A stretch of DNA of 64,000 bases, taken from IMG/VR virus record IMGVR_UViG_3300030329_005658, positions 1 to 64,000 of that record, one strand, 5' to 3'. The position numbers were made by a program, and so were the translations under genes. A model generated the notes under the pieces. It saw nothing but the letters and a program-made list of their open reading frames with translations. It was not told the DNA's origin and made no database searches. How positions within the stretch are numbered: position 1 is the first letter of the stretch; each line of letters begins with the position of its first letter. Shown here piece by piece: positions 48,795 through 57,713 of this stretch. The stretch is from a virus.

Positions 48795-51719
48795 ATGTCA
48801 TATAATATTCTTAACAAAAACGTTAATTTCCAAGGACCAACACAGGGGCAAATTGAAGATATCGTTGATACTCACACTAATCAAGTCGTTTCTGGTAGCA
48901 AAGACTTTAATGCTTTAACAGGGTCCAATACGTATGTTAGAAATACGTTAAGTGTTTCAACTCATGCTGTTGATCATGCTATATCTGTCGCTGGTGCTGT
49001 TAGCGCATCATTAAACATTTCAGCCTCTGCTTTTTATGCTAACGGTGAAGAGGTTACAGGTGGTTCAGTTAGTGCTGTTGCTAACGGAGCAAACAATAGA
49101 ATAGCAACTTTTTCTTCTGCGGATGCTTTGAACGGGGAAGCTAATCTTGAATTCAATGGCTCTGTTCTTGATTTTAAAGCAACATCCATCTCTGGGTCTG
49201 GTAACATTTCCGGATCTCAGTTTTATGGTACCTGGGCCGGAGCAAATATAAACGGCTCCCAAGTCCAATTAGCTTCCGGTGGCGGTATAACAGATTCAAG
49301 TGGTCTAAAATTGAATTCTGGGGTTTCGGCAGTCGGGTCACTAAACACAGCAGATAAGATTTTAATTTTTGATGCTGATGACGGTGATGCTGTGAAGAGA
49401 ACAACCGCAGGCACTATTGCCAACTTATTCTCAGCAGCAGTCACTTCATATAGTGGAGATACAGACAATAGGATTATAACATCTGGCGGTTCCAAGGCGC
49501 TAGTTGGAGAGGCCAATCTTACGTTTGACGGAACAGATCTACTATTAACTGGTAATGTGTCAGGGTCTGGTAATTTGCAATTAGGGGGCACAGTTAGGGC
49601 TGATGGAATTGCCGCAGCGGCTCCAGCTTACGCAAACGATCATATTATTATTGTGGACGCAGGGGATAGTTTACTTAAGAAATCAACATTTTCAAATTTT
49701 TCAACTCAAATCGCTGGTAATGGACTTATTAACGATGGTGGCAAATTGGAAGTGCAGGTTTCTGGTGCTGTAAAAATTACTTCAGATAAGATTGGCATTA
49801 CGGGTTCCGTTGCTGGAGATGGTCTGTCTTTCGGCGGAGGAGCCGACAGCATTAACGAGCTTAGTGTCGAATTACAGTCTAATTCGGGACTCACGGTCGC
49901 AGCTACAGGCCTAAAGACAAATATGAATGGCCTTGCCTCAGCAACCCCGGCACCAGCATCAGATAGTTTGGCTTTTATTGATTCTGACGGGGATAAAAAG
50001 TGCTCATTTGATACTTTCTTGACGGCTATCGCTGGAGCTAATATTGGAGTATCGGGTAGTCAATTGACAGCATCTGCTGGTGGTGGTAGTGGGGCGGTAT
50101 CTTCTGTTGCCAATGGGGCAGACAATAGAATAGCAACTTTCTCCTCTTCAGACGCTCTAAACGGAGAAGAAACTTTAACATTCGATCTTTATCGATTGAG
50201 TATTGTTCAAGATCAAAATAATATTAGTGGCTCTTTCCTGCGCCTTAATAATACACATGCTGGTAATGACGGAACGGATGCGGACATTTGCGGCACCATT
50301 GAGTTTTATGGCCAAGATGATGGAACACCAACCGCTACTGAATATGCTCGAATCAGGGGAGAGATTGAAGATGCCTCTAGTGGAGCAGAGGGGGGAAGGC
50401 TGACTCTTTCTGTTGCTAGCCACAACGGCTCTTTGGCTGATGGTTTGGTCTTGGTAGATGGTGATGCCGTTGGGGAGGTTGATGTAACTGTTGGGGCTGG
50501 GGCTAATTCCGTAACCACTGTTGCAGGTCAATTAAATGTTCCTCTATACATTACTCATGAAGGAGACGAGGACACTAGATTAAAATTTCAAGATGATCAA
50601 CTTTATATTGAAGTTGGCGGTGTGGCCTTTATGAAAATGCTTGAAGACGGATCACAAGATATGACTGTTTTCAATGAGGCTGGAAACGATATTGATTTCC
50701 GAATCGAAGCACCAGGAAAAGACCACATGTTCTACATTGATGCTGGGAATGACCGTGTATATATCAATAGGCAAGGCGCTAGCCCCTTAACTTCAACTGA
50801 TGTCAATATTGTTGGTGACCTTTCGTTTGCGAAAAATTCTAATGACAATATTGGTTGTGAAATTATTTTTGAGAAATCACGTCATGGAACTGCCGGTGGT
50901 CATACTGCGGTGCAGCATGGAGACGTCTTGGGCGCTATAAAGGCTAAAGGCTCTGACGGAACCAATAGTGAATTTGCTTGCGCAATTGAGATGATAGCTG
51001 GCTCCGGATCAGCCGGAAGCAATGATATGCCTGGGTCGATTGTTTTTAGCACAACTGCCGATGGAGCTAACACCACCACAGAGGCTATGAAAATTACCCA
51101 AGGACAGGGGATTTTGGTGCCTAATGGCAGTCTAGCAATCTTTGGGACAAATAGTGGTCTAGAAGTTTCAGACAGCGGCACAAACAATTATTCTGGCCTA
51201 CAAGTAAGTTATGGCCACAGAGGTGTGACCGGAAGAGGTGGTATAATAATTCGAGGTCAAAATAGTAGTACTGTTGGTACATTTGGAATTACTATTGAAG
51301 AATCAGACGCTGGAGGGACTGCTGATGTGATGATTATTGCTACAAATGAAAATGTTACTTTTACTGGAACAGTCTCTGATGGTTCTGATGCTAGAATTAA
51401 AACAAACATTAGAAGCATGCCTGATAATATATTAGCAAAAGTCATGCAATTACGACCAGTGAATTACAATCGTATTAATCAGCCCAACGACGATGAACAA
51501 TCGTCGGCAGAATATACTGGATTTGTTGCGCAAGAGGTTGAGGAAGTTTTTCCTGATATGGTTCACACCACGGAATTGGCTGCTGGGGTCTCTGATGTCA
51601 TTCCTGACTTTAAATCACTGGCTCAAAAAGAATTGATCGCCGTACTTACAAAAGCAATCCAAGAACAACAAGAAATTATAGATGATCTTAAGGAAAGGGT
51701 TGCTGTATTGGAAGGATAA
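48795..51719 (+). CDS. Tail fibre/spike with C-terminal S74 self-cleaving chaperone domain
   Basis: 974 residues. The long middle is Gly/Ser/Ala-rich with repeated phrases (ANGANNRIATFSSADALNGE near 95 and ANGADNRIATFSSSDALNGE near 435; GNISGSQFYG; GSGNLQLGG). The last 110 residues are an S74 intramolecular chaperone: VSDGSDARIKTNIRSMPDN, then LRPVNYNRI, YTGFVAQEVEEVFPDMV and a C-terminal coiled coil (AVLTKAIQEQQEIIDDLKER). In this family the Ser of SDxR(I/L)K is the catalytic residue that releases the chaperone after trimer folding. Thus a trimeric receptor-binding fibre is likely. Confidence 0.8.
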   Translation: MSYNILNKNVNFQGPTQGQIEDIVDTHTNQVVSGSKDFNALTGSNTYVRNTLSVSTHAVDHAISVAGAVSASLNISASAFYANGEEVTGGSVSAVANGANNRIATFSSADALNGEANLEFNGSVLDFKATSISGSGNISGSQFYGTWAGANINGSQVQLASGGGITDSSGLKLNSGVSAVGSLNTADKILIFDADDGDAVKRTTAGTIANLFSAAVTSYSGDTDNRIITSGGSKALVGEANLTFDGTDLLLTGNVSGSGNLQLGGTVRADGIAAAAPAYANDHIIIVDAGDSLLKKSTFSNFSTQIAGNGLINDGGKLEVQVSGAVKITSDKIGITGSVAGDGLSFGGGADSINELSVELQSNSGLTVAATGLKTNMNGLASATPAPASDSLAFIDSDGDKKCSFDTFLTAIAGANIGVSGSQLTASAGGGSGAVSSVANGADNRIATFSSSDALNGEETLTFDLYRLSIVQDQNNISGSFLRLNNTHAGNDGTDADICGTIEFYGQDDGTPTATEYARIRGEIEDASSGAEGGRLTLSVASHNGSLADGLVLVDGDAVGEVDVTVGAGANSVTTVAGQLNVPLYITHEGDEDTRLKFQDDQLYIEVGGVAFMKMLEDGSQDMTVFNEAGNDIDFRIEAPGKDHMFYIDAGNDRVYINRQGASPLTSTDVNIVGDLSFAKNSNDNIGCEIIFEKSRHGTAGGHTAVQHGDVLGAIKAKGSDGTNSEFACAIEMIAGSGSAGSNDMPGSIVFSTTADGANTTTEAMKITQGQGILVPNGSLAIFGTNSGLEVSDSGTNNYSGLQVSYGHRGVTGRGGIIIRGQNSSTVGTFGITIEESDAGGTADVMIIATNENVTFTGTVSDGSDARIKTNIRSMPDNILAKVMQLRPVNYNRINQPNDDEQSSAEYTGFVAQEVEEVFPDMVHTTELAAGVSDVIPDFKSLAQKELIAVLTKAIQEQQEIIDDLKERVAVLEG

Positions 51720-51750
51720 TCGATCATACTTCCTTTTCCTGTTGTTGACA

Positions 51751-51758
51751 CTATTTAT
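51751..51758 (+). promoter_or_regulatory. Candidate late promoter element (CTATTTAT), with overlapping TTGACA
   Basis: In the gap before the scaffold gene, 33 bases before ATG 51792. TTGACA at 51745-51750 directly precedes it, and TATTAT at 51768-51773 would give a 17-base spacer, so a sigma-70-type promoter may overlap the motif. Confidence 0.4.
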
Positions 51759-51791
51759 CTTTGATAATATTATTACCAGGAGAAAGCTTTA

Positions 51792-52997
51792 ATGTCCTCA
51801 ATGTTAGAACAAGCGATTGTTGATGCCGCTGCGCTAAGAGAAGCGGCTCTTAAAAATGCTGAACAGGCAATTATTGATAAATACGCACCCCAAATCAAAG
51901 CCGCTGTCGATACTCTGCTTGAAAGTGAGACAAGAACCCTTAACAGGGGCGATCTAGTCAAATATGAGGGCCGATATGCCCGAGTTACTACTGAGTCCGA
52001 TAATGGAAAGGTGGGGATTACTATGATTGGAGAAGAAAAAACAAATTTAGTTTTGGAATCTGATCTTGAAGAGGCTACAGAGGGAGATTTGCTGTCGGAA
52101 CAAGAAGAAGTAGACCCATTGGGCGGTTCAGTGCCAGGGTCCGCACCAGAAGCAGTTTTTGATCCTGGTTTTGCGGCTGCTGATTTAAGCCCAGATGAAG
52201 CCGTTGATCTTGAGATGGAGTTGGAGTTTGATCCAGAAGACTTTAAGCTGGACCTTGAGCAGTTGAAGCATATTGCTGCTGTTGATCAGCCTGATCCAGA
52301 AGAAATAGAAGGAACAGAAGATCTCTTAGGAGACCTTGACTTGCCGGGAGGTGATGATTTAGAAGCCGAGGTACCAGAGACAGATGAAGAGGATTTAGCT
52401 CTTCAGGAAATTATGAATATTATAAGTGAGATTGAAGAAGAAGAAGTTTTAGAAGAAGAACTGGTTGTAGATATGGCCGGTGAACACAAAAATGGCACTT
52501 TTGAGACCAGCAAAGAGACGCTGGGCTATCAACAGGAAATGGAATTGGCTAAAATGGAATCAAGCGAACATAAAGAAGAAAAAGAGGCTCTTGAAAAAAG
52601 AATTCAAGAGCTTGATGAAGCTCTATCCCTATCTCAAACCCAAACAAAAGATTTTGAAAGCATTATTGAAAAATTGGAAGATGTTTTGAACGAAACTCTT
52701 CTATCAAATGCTAAATTGCTTTATAGCAACAATACACTAAGCGATGCCTCCTTGAATGAGCGACAAAAACGAAAAATTGTTGAAGCCATCGCAAAGGCAA
52801 ACACACCAGAAGAGGCGAAAGCTCTACAAGAGACTCTTAGGGCTACAGTGGGCTCTACTAAAAAGTATAAGCCACAATCACTTAGCGAGTCAATCCAGAG
52901 AAAATCAACCTTATCAGGTATTTTGCCAAGAAAAAATAAACCAAGCCAAGAGCTTACATTCGCAGATCGAATGAAGAAGTTGGCTGGTATTGATTAA
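51792..52997 (+). CDS. gp22: Prohead scaffold (core) protein, gp22-type, with KOW-like segment
   Basis: 401 residues, very acidic, located directly upstream of the capsid gene like T4 gene 22. After an Ala-rich N-terminal helix comes an SH3/KOW-like segment at residues about 50-95 (LNRGDLVKYEGRYARV ... GKVGITMIGEEKTNLV), then a long Glu/Asp-rich part, a coiled coil (KEEKEALEKRIQELDEALSL) and a conserved-looking helical end (LNERQKRKIVEAIAKANTPEEA). Scaffold proteins fill the prohead and are broken down by gp21. The GDLVK segment resembles the microproteins at 26-28 kb. The identity is from position and composition. Confidence 0.65.
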   Translation: MSSMLEQAIVDAAALREAALKNAEQAIIDKYAPQIKAAVDTLLESETRTLNRGDLVKYEGRYARVTTESDNGKVGITMIGEEKTNLVLESDLEEATEGDLLSEQEEVDPLGGSVPGSAPEAVFDPGFAAADLSPDEAVDLEMELEFDPEDFKLDLEQLKHIAAVDQPDPEEIEGTEDLLGDLDLPGGDDLEAEVPETDEEDLALQEIMNIISEIEEEEVLEEELVVDMAGEHKNGTFETSKETLGYQQEMELAKMESSEHKEEKEALEKRIQELDEALSLSQTQTKDFESIIEKLEDVLNETLLSNAKLLYSNNTLSDASLNERQKRKIVEAIAKANTPEEAKALQETLRATVGSTKKYKPQSLSESIQRKSTLSGILPRKNKPSQELTFADRMKKLAGID

Positions 52998-53020
52998 GAC
53001 ATACTGTAGGAGGTATTAAA

Positions 53021-54835
53021 ATGTCTATTGTACAAAAACTTACTGAAGGCATCGTAAACCGTGATATGAAAGCAGAGGGCGCAGCCCTTTTGGATAAATG
53101 GTCACAAACAGGTTTACTTGAAGGCCTTGACGGCGAGCGCAACAAGCACAACATGGCTCGCCTGCTTGAAAACCAAGCAAAAGAGCTTCTTCGAGAAGCT
53201 TCTTCCATGAGTGCTGGTGATGTTGAAGGATTCGCTGCTGTTGCATTCCCAATTGTTCGTCGTGTATTCGCCGGACTTATCGCTAACGAATTGGTTAGTG
53301 TTCAACCAATGAGTCTTCCTTCAGGGCTCATTTTCTTCCTTGATTTCACTTTTGGTGATTCCGAAGGTGGTTCCGCTGTTTCTGGGGCTCGCCTTGGTAA
53401 CACACAAGGGGGTACTGCTTCGATTTACGGCACTGATGCTCTTGGTGCTGGAGTGATCGACGGTGTTAACATCGTTGGTTCTAGCAAAGAAGACCAATCT
53501 GGTCCCCGTGGAATGACCGGTTATGCTTATTCTTCACCAAGTGGTTCTAACAACGCAGCACTTACAGATGGTGCTGGTGGCATGGATATGAAAGCAGCAT
53601 TTACTCTTGATGGCGCAGTTAGCGAAGCTAACAAAAAACTTATCCAGTATGACCCAGACCTTCTTTCTATTACTGATTCTTCCCAAGGTATTATTGTAAT
53701 TGATATCGAAGAAGAAGAAATCAGTGCTAAAGTTTCTGAAGGCGACCCAGATTTTGATAATCTTTCTGCGTTTATCTTGGATGCTGCTGCTGCTCAGGCT
53801 TATTCTGATGCTGCTGGGGCCGCTGTGACACAGATCCGTCGTTTGACTGCTTTAGTTTCTGCTGCTGACGCTGCGACCGACAAAAAGGCTGTTCGCCTTG
53901 TATTTACTGGTGGAATTATCTCTGCTGGTACCTTGACTAGTACAACCGCTGTTGCTGCGGAAAAGTTGGTTTTTCCAGTTAAGGATCAATATGATAATGC
54001 TGGTGCTGCTAAGCAAGGAGCAATTGTCGGTGACTTGTTCGAACTTGAAGCAAACTCAAACATCCCAGAGATTGACATCAAGGTTGATTCAACCGCGATC
54101 ACCGCTCAAACCAAGAAGCTTAAAGCTAAGTGGACCCCTGAGCTTGGTCAAGACTTGAATGCTTACCATAATCTTGATGCTGAAGTTGAATTGACTTCTA
54201 TTCTCTCTGAGCAAATTGCTCTTGAGATCGACCGCGAGATCCTCGCTGACCTTGTAAATGGCGCTACTGCTGCGACCTATTACTGGTCTCGTTCACCCGG
54301 TCTTTTCGTTAATCGTCAAACTGGTGCGGAACTGGGCGCTACTGCTGCTGCTCCTGACTTCACCGGAACTGTTAGCGAATGGTATGAGACTCTCATTGAG
54401 ACCATCAATGACGTTTCTGCCCAAATCCACAGAAAGACTCTTCGTGGTGGTGCTAACTTCGTAGTTTGTTCTCCAGAAGTTGCTAACATCCTTGAGTTTA
54501 CCTCTGGATTCCGTGCTAATGTTACCGCTGATGCAGACAAAGGCGAGATCGGCGCTGTTAAAGTTGGTGCCTTGAGCCGTAAGTTCGACGTTATGGTCGA
54601 TCCTTACTTCCCAAGAAACGTTGTCCTTGTCGGTCGTCGTGGTAACTCTTTCCTTGAAAGCGGTTATGTATACGCACCTTACGTGCCTCTACAAACCACA
54701 CCAACGATCTTCGGTGTAGAAGACTTCGTTCCTCGTAAAGGGGTAATGACTCGCTACGCTAAGAAGATGGTTCGTCCTGATATGTACGGTCTTGTTATCG
54801 TTCGAGGGCTTCTTGGAGAGAGCGGCGCAAGCTAA
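53021..54835 (+). CDS. gp23: Major capsid protein, gp23-like
   Basis: 604 residues (T4 gp23 is 521). Diagnostic stretches are FPIVRRVFAGLIANELVSVQ, SLPSGLIFFLDFTFG, LSEQIALEIDREIL, FVVCSPEVANILE and the end TTPTIFGVEDFVPRKGVMTR. An N-terminal delta region of about 59 residues would be removed by the gp21 protease: L57-R58-E59 followed by Ala60 fits the LxE rule and lies close to the T4 cut after residue 65. An insert around residues 160-330 (acidic, DIEEEEISAKVSEGD; Ala-rich) explains the extra length and may form a surface domain. Ribosome site AGGAGGT. Codons are biased in the manner of highly expressed genes. Confidence 0.96.
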   Translation: MSIVQKLTEGIVNRDMKAEGAALLDKWSQTGLLEGLDGERNKHNMARLLENQAKELLREASSMSAGDVEGFAAVAFPIVRRVFAGLIANELVSVQPMSLPSGLIFFLDFTFGDSEGGSAVSGARLGNTQGGTASIYGTDALGAGVIDGVNIVGSSKEDQSGPRGMTGYAYSSPSGSNNAALTDGAGGMDMKAAFTLDGAVSEANKKLIQYDPDLLSITDSSQGIIVIDIEEEEISAKVSEGDPDFDNLSAFILDAAAAQAYSDAAGAAVTQIRRLTALVSAADAATDKKAVRLVFTGGIISAGTLTSTTAVAAEKLVFPVKDQYDNAGAAKQGAIVGDLFELEANSNIPEIDIKVDSTAITAQTKKLKAKWTPELGQDLNAYHNLDAEVELTSILSEQIALEIDREILADLVNGATAATYYWSRSPGLFVNRQTGAELGATAAAPDFTGTVSEWYETLIETINDVSAQIHRKTLRGGANFVVCSPEVANILEFTSGFRANVTADADKGEIGAVKVGALSRKFDVMVDPYFPRNVVLVGRRGNSFLESGYVYAPYVPLQTTPTIFGVEDFVPRKGVMTRYAKKMVRPDMYGLVIVRGLLGESGAS

Positions 54836-54859
54836 TCTAAGCCAATAGGTTAAAAAGAT

Positions 54860-54888
54860 ACCCCCTTCCATTTCGGTTGGGGGTTTTC
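54860..54888 (+). terminator. Intrinsic terminator after the capsid gene
   Basis: Stem CCCCC / GGGGG (extended by ACC/GGT-like pairs) with a 13-base loop region, followed by TTTT. Ends the capsid transcript. Confidence 0.75.
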
Positions 54889-54900
54889 TATTTGGGGGCA

Positions 54901-54908
54901 CTATTTAC
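54901..54908 (+). promoter_or_regulatory. Candidate late promoter element (CTATTTAC)
   Basis: Thirteen bases after the capsid terminator and 54 bases before ATG 54963. The 127-base gap otherwise holds only the terminator and the ribosome site AAGGAG. Confidence 0.4.
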
Positions 54909-54962
54909 TAATGATTGCGAGTTACGCAAATAAGATTTATTGATTATAAGGAGATTAATTAA

Positions 54963-55397
54963 ATGGCTAAATTAGGAAGATATGCTGCGAACCGTTTTAA
55001 AACAGAAGCGTTGGCGGCAAACAAGACCGTTGATGTTTCAGATTGCGGAACCATGTTCATGTATAGTGAAACCGCTAGTTTTACAAGTATTCAGTTGCCA
55101 ACCGTTGCCGAAGCAGGAGCAGGATGGTGGTGTCGTGTTGTTGTCACTTCAATGAATGGTGGTGCTGATGTTGATTGCTCTATTAAACAATCAACAAGCG
55201 ACTCTAACAACATTGTTAAAGTTAGGTTCTTAGACGGCTCTGGTGGTTCGGTTACACAAACTGCTGGTGATGGTGTAACTATTATTGGAAATACTGCTGT
55301 CGTTGGTGATTATGTTGAGTTGTGGTGTGACGGAACAACTTGGCATGGTGTTGCTGTTTGTTCTGCCGCTGGTGGTCTTGTAAAGTATGACGCATAA
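54963..55397 (+). CDS. Small beta-rich virion protein (144 aa)
   Basis: Begins MAKLGRYAANRFKTEALAAN. The body is a probable beta-sandwich: TMFMYSETASFTSIQLPTVA, WWCRVVVTSMNGGADVDCSI, GDYVELWCDGTTWHGVAVCS. The 'IQLPTVAEAG' and 'LWCDGTTWHG' strands resemble the shared fibre-tip domain (IQLPSASVVG, LYSDGTTNW) of the genes at 43699 and 44323, so it may be the same fold on its own. It is isolated between terminators behind a candidate late promoter, next to the capsid gene, which fits a decoration protein. Inferred. Confidence 0.55.
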   Translation: MAKLGRYAANRFKTEALAANKTVDVSDCGTMFMYSETASFTSIQLPTVAEAGAGWWCRVVVTSMNGGADVDCSIKQSTSDSNNIVKVRFLDGSGGSVTQTAGDGVTIIGNTAVVGDYVELWCDGTTWHGVAVCSAAGGLVKYDA

Positions 55398-55425
55398 TCC
55401 CTAATCTCCGCAACATTAAGACTAA

Positions 55426-55448
55426 GCTCACTTCGGTGGGCTTTTTCT
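55426..55448 (+). terminator. Intrinsic terminator with TTCG loop
   Basis: AAGCTCAC-TTCG-GTGGGCTT followed by TTTTT. The stable TTCG tetraloop is typical. Ends the transcript of the gene at 54963. Confidence 0.88.
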
Positions 55449-55528
55449 ATTTGGGGAATATCCAAAATTTTATTTTCGACCAATTTTCCAGATTTGAAAC
55501 TAATTACAGAAGCTAACAAGGAGTTACC

Positions 55529-55933
55529 ATGGCTAAAAGATCACAACGCTTGAGGCGACAACAAAGAATCGAGCGAATAAAAGCAAGAGAGCAAGAGGCA
55601 AAAATGACAAAGGTTGTTGAAGACAATTCGGTCATTCTAGAGCGAATGAAAGACGTGTCAAATTCTTGTGACAAAATTTTACAAACTTTTAATATGGACG
55701 CAGACGTCATGGGCACTGATGAGGCCGATGTGACCGAGACAGCGGAAACTAACACCCCGTTATTGAAAGCCACCCAAACAGAGCCAGAATTAAAAGAAAC
55801 CACACCTACTGTTCCAAATTTAAAGAAAATGACAAAGAAAAAACTAATCACTTTGGCGAAAGAACAAAATATTAAGGTTTCCGCATCTATGACAAAGGCC
55901 AACATTATCAAGACCATCGAAGCCGAACAATAG
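55529..55933 (+). CDS. HeH/SAP-like small basic protein (134 aa)
   Basis: The N-terminus is Arg/Lys-rich (MAKRSQRLRRQQRIERIKAR), the middle acidic and Thr-rich, and residues about 97-134 form a helix-extension-helix unit (LKKMTKKKLITLAKEQNIKV then MTKANIIKTIEAE), as in Rho N-terminal/SAP-type domains that bind nucleic acids. Similar modules are found at the C-terminus of phage head-tail proteins. A strong ribosome site (AAGGAG) precedes ATG 55529. The 131-base gap upstream holds a terminator and a weak CTATTTGG. It could bind DNA at the head-neck region; inferred. Confidence 0.5.
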   Translation: MAKRSQRLRRQQRIERIKAREQEAKMTKVVEDNSVILERMKDVSNSCDKILQTFNMDADVMGTDEADVTETAETNTPLLKATQTEPELKETTPTVPNLKKMTKKKLITLAKEQNIKVSASMTKANIIKTIEAEQ

Positions 55934-55941
55934 ATATAAGA

Positions 55942-55949
55942 CTATTTAC
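55942..55949 (+). promoter_or_regulatory. Candidate late promoter element (CTATTTAC)
   Basis: In the 36-base gap, 20 bases before ATG 55970, directly ahead of the ribosome site GGAGGT. Confidence 0.4.
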
Positions 55950-55969
55950 TTTGATTGGAGGTTTCATGA

Positions 55970-57217
55970 ATGTCATTACCAACTTTAACACCAACTTCGA
56001 CAACTAGCGCAATTGTGCTTCCCATAACAGGGACAGCATCTAATGTAGCAGCAGCATGTCCTATAGGATTTTATACCGCTTCAGCGGCATTTGTCACTGG
56101 GGCTGTGGCGCAAGTGGCCTTTACTTATAAAAAGTTAGGCGGAGATGTCCTTGATATTGAATTAAAAGAGCAAAATGTCTATGCTAATTACGAAGAGGCC
56201 GTATTAGAATATTCTTATATTGTAAACTTACATCAATCAAAAAACGTTTTGGGAACAGCGCTTGGAACAGAAACTGGGTCATTTAACCACAAGGGGGAAA
56301 GAACAGATAGCGGCACAAAAAATATTGAGTTAAAATATCCTAAGTTTAAATTCCAAACAGCGTTTAAGATATCGGATACCTTTTCTACAGAAGCAGGTGT
56401 CGGTGGCACCACTCCTATATATTCTGCCTCGTTCGCCCCTGTTAGTAATCAGCAGGATTATGATTTACAAAGCATTGTAGAGACACTAGACACTGCTGGT
56501 GGTGCCACATTCTCCGGAAAAGTGGGAAATAAACGAGTTTTTGTGCGCCAGGTATACTATGTGACCCCTCGACAGATGTGGAGATTTTACGGCTATTACG
56601 GCGGAATAAACGTGGTTGGCGATATGCATACTTATGGGCAATATGCTGACGATTCAACGTTCCAAGTTATACCTGCTTGGCATAACAAGGCCCAAGCAAT
56701 TGCTTATGAAGACCACCTGTATACAAGAACAAGTCACTATTCATATGAGATCATCGATAATAAATTAAGGATATATCCCACACCTACTAGCGTTTCACCA
56801 GAGAAATTTTGGTTTAGATTTTCAATTGATGAAAACCCGTTTACAGATGACGATGATGCCGGACAGGATGGTGTCAATAATATGAACACACTTCCTTTTG
56901 AGAATATAGCGTACGAGAGTATTAATTCAATTGGCAAGCAGTGGATTCGAAGATTCTCTCTTGCTTTATCAAAAGAGACTCTTGGGCAAATTAGAGGGAA
57001 GTTTGGAGGCTCTATACCTATACCTGGCGATAATATTACACTTAATTCTGCTGATCTTTTGTCGCAAGCCAAAGACGAGCAAAATCAACTTAGAGATGAA
57101 TTAAAAACACAACTTGACGAGATAACTTATCCAAAATTATTAGCCACTGATAACGAAATGACTGAGAATGCCAAAAATATATTAACTGATGTTCCTCTTA
57201 AGGTCTTTGTAGGATAA
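55970..57217 (+). CDS. Neck-region protein, possibly gp13-like
   Basis: 415 residues. The position between capsid and the gp14/gp15-type genes is that of T4 neck protein gp13 (309 residues). Features: FVTGAVAQVAFTYKKLGGDV and YANYEEAVLEYSYIVNLHQS near the start, RQVYYVTPRQMWRFYGYYGG in the middle, a loop with DENPFTDDDDAGQDG, a helical end LRDELKTQLDEITYPKLLA. I think I have seen this type called neck or structural protein in T4-like phages, but a direct link to gp13 is not proven. An out-of-frame ATG lies four bases before the start. GGAGGT ribosome site. Confidence 0.55.
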   Translation: MSLPTLTPTSTTSAIVLPITGTASNVAAACPIGFYTASAAFVTGAVAQVAFTYKKLGGDVLDIELKEQNVYANYEEAVLEYSYIVNLHQSKNVLGTALGTETGSFNHKGERTDSGTKNIELKYPKFKFQTAFKISDTFSTEAGVGGTTPIYSASFAPVSNQQDYDLQSIVETLDTAGGATFSGKVGNKRVFVRQVYYVTPRQMWRFYGYYGGINVVGDMHTYGQYADDSTFQVIPAWHNKAQAIAYEDHLYTRTSHYSYEIIDNKLRIYPTPTSVSPEKFWFRFSIDENPFTDDDDAGQDGVNNMNTLPFENIAYESINSIGKQWIRRFSLALSKETLGQIRGKFGGSIPIPGDNITLNSADLLSQAKDEQNQLRDELKTQLDEITYPKLLATDNEMTENAKNILTDVPLKVFVG

Positions 57218-57221
57218 TATA

Positions 57222-57713
57222 ATGTCTGATAACAAATGGAAAAAACCAAACCAACCGCCCCCACCGCTGTTTTTGGGAGAAAAAGAGCGTGATCTTGTAA
57301 AGCAGGTCAATGATGAAATTATAGAAAGGGTCGTGGGGCAGCAAATACTATATTTTGCTATTGACACAGATTATACAAATTACCATCACTTGTATGGCGA
57401 GGCTATGGAGAAAACTTTTCTCCCACCAATAAGGGTTCATGCCCTTGTAGAATACCAAGGTGTTGAGAGCACATATACAAGCAACATTGGTGTCGACAAG
57501 TTAACCAAAATTAGTGTTAAGTTTCATAAAAGGCGCTTAACAGAAGACCAGGATCTTTTTGTGAGGGAAGGCGACTTCGTTAGATACGGGGAGATATTTT
57601 ACGAAGTTGTTAAGCTAATAGAGCCAAAATTACTCTTCGGACAACCGGAACACAGATTTGAAATACAAGCAGAATGCATAAGAGCAAGGGATGGATTATT
57701 TAATGCCAACTAA
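57222..57713 (+). CDS. Neck protein, gp14-like
   Basis: 163 residues, shorter than T4 gp14 (256). Pro-rich start (KPNQPPPPLFLGEKE), then ILYFAIDTDYTNYHHLYGEA and KTFLPPIRVHALVE, and EGDFVRYGEIFYEVVKLIE near the end. The 'D..n.h.lYGEa..Ktf' and 'gDfv.yG..fyEv' elements are ones I associate with phage neck or head-completion proteins. It begins 4 bases after the preceding gene and overlaps the gp15-type gene. It would seal the head and receive the tail. Name by context; moderate certainty. Confidence 0.6.
   Translation: MSDNKWKKPNQPPPPLFLGEKERDLVKQVNDEIIERVVGQQILYFAIDTDYTNYHHLYGEAMEKTFLPPIRVHALVEYQGVESTYTSNIGVDKLTKISVKFHKRRLTEDQDLFVREGDFVRYGEIFYEVVKLIEPKLLFGQPEHRFEIQAECIRARDGLFNAN

Noticed and set aside
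55447-55454. CTATTTGG after the terminator at 55426
   Set aside because: Differs from CTATTTAN at the seventh base and is 74 bases from the next gene; too weak to list, although its place after a terminator is suggestive.
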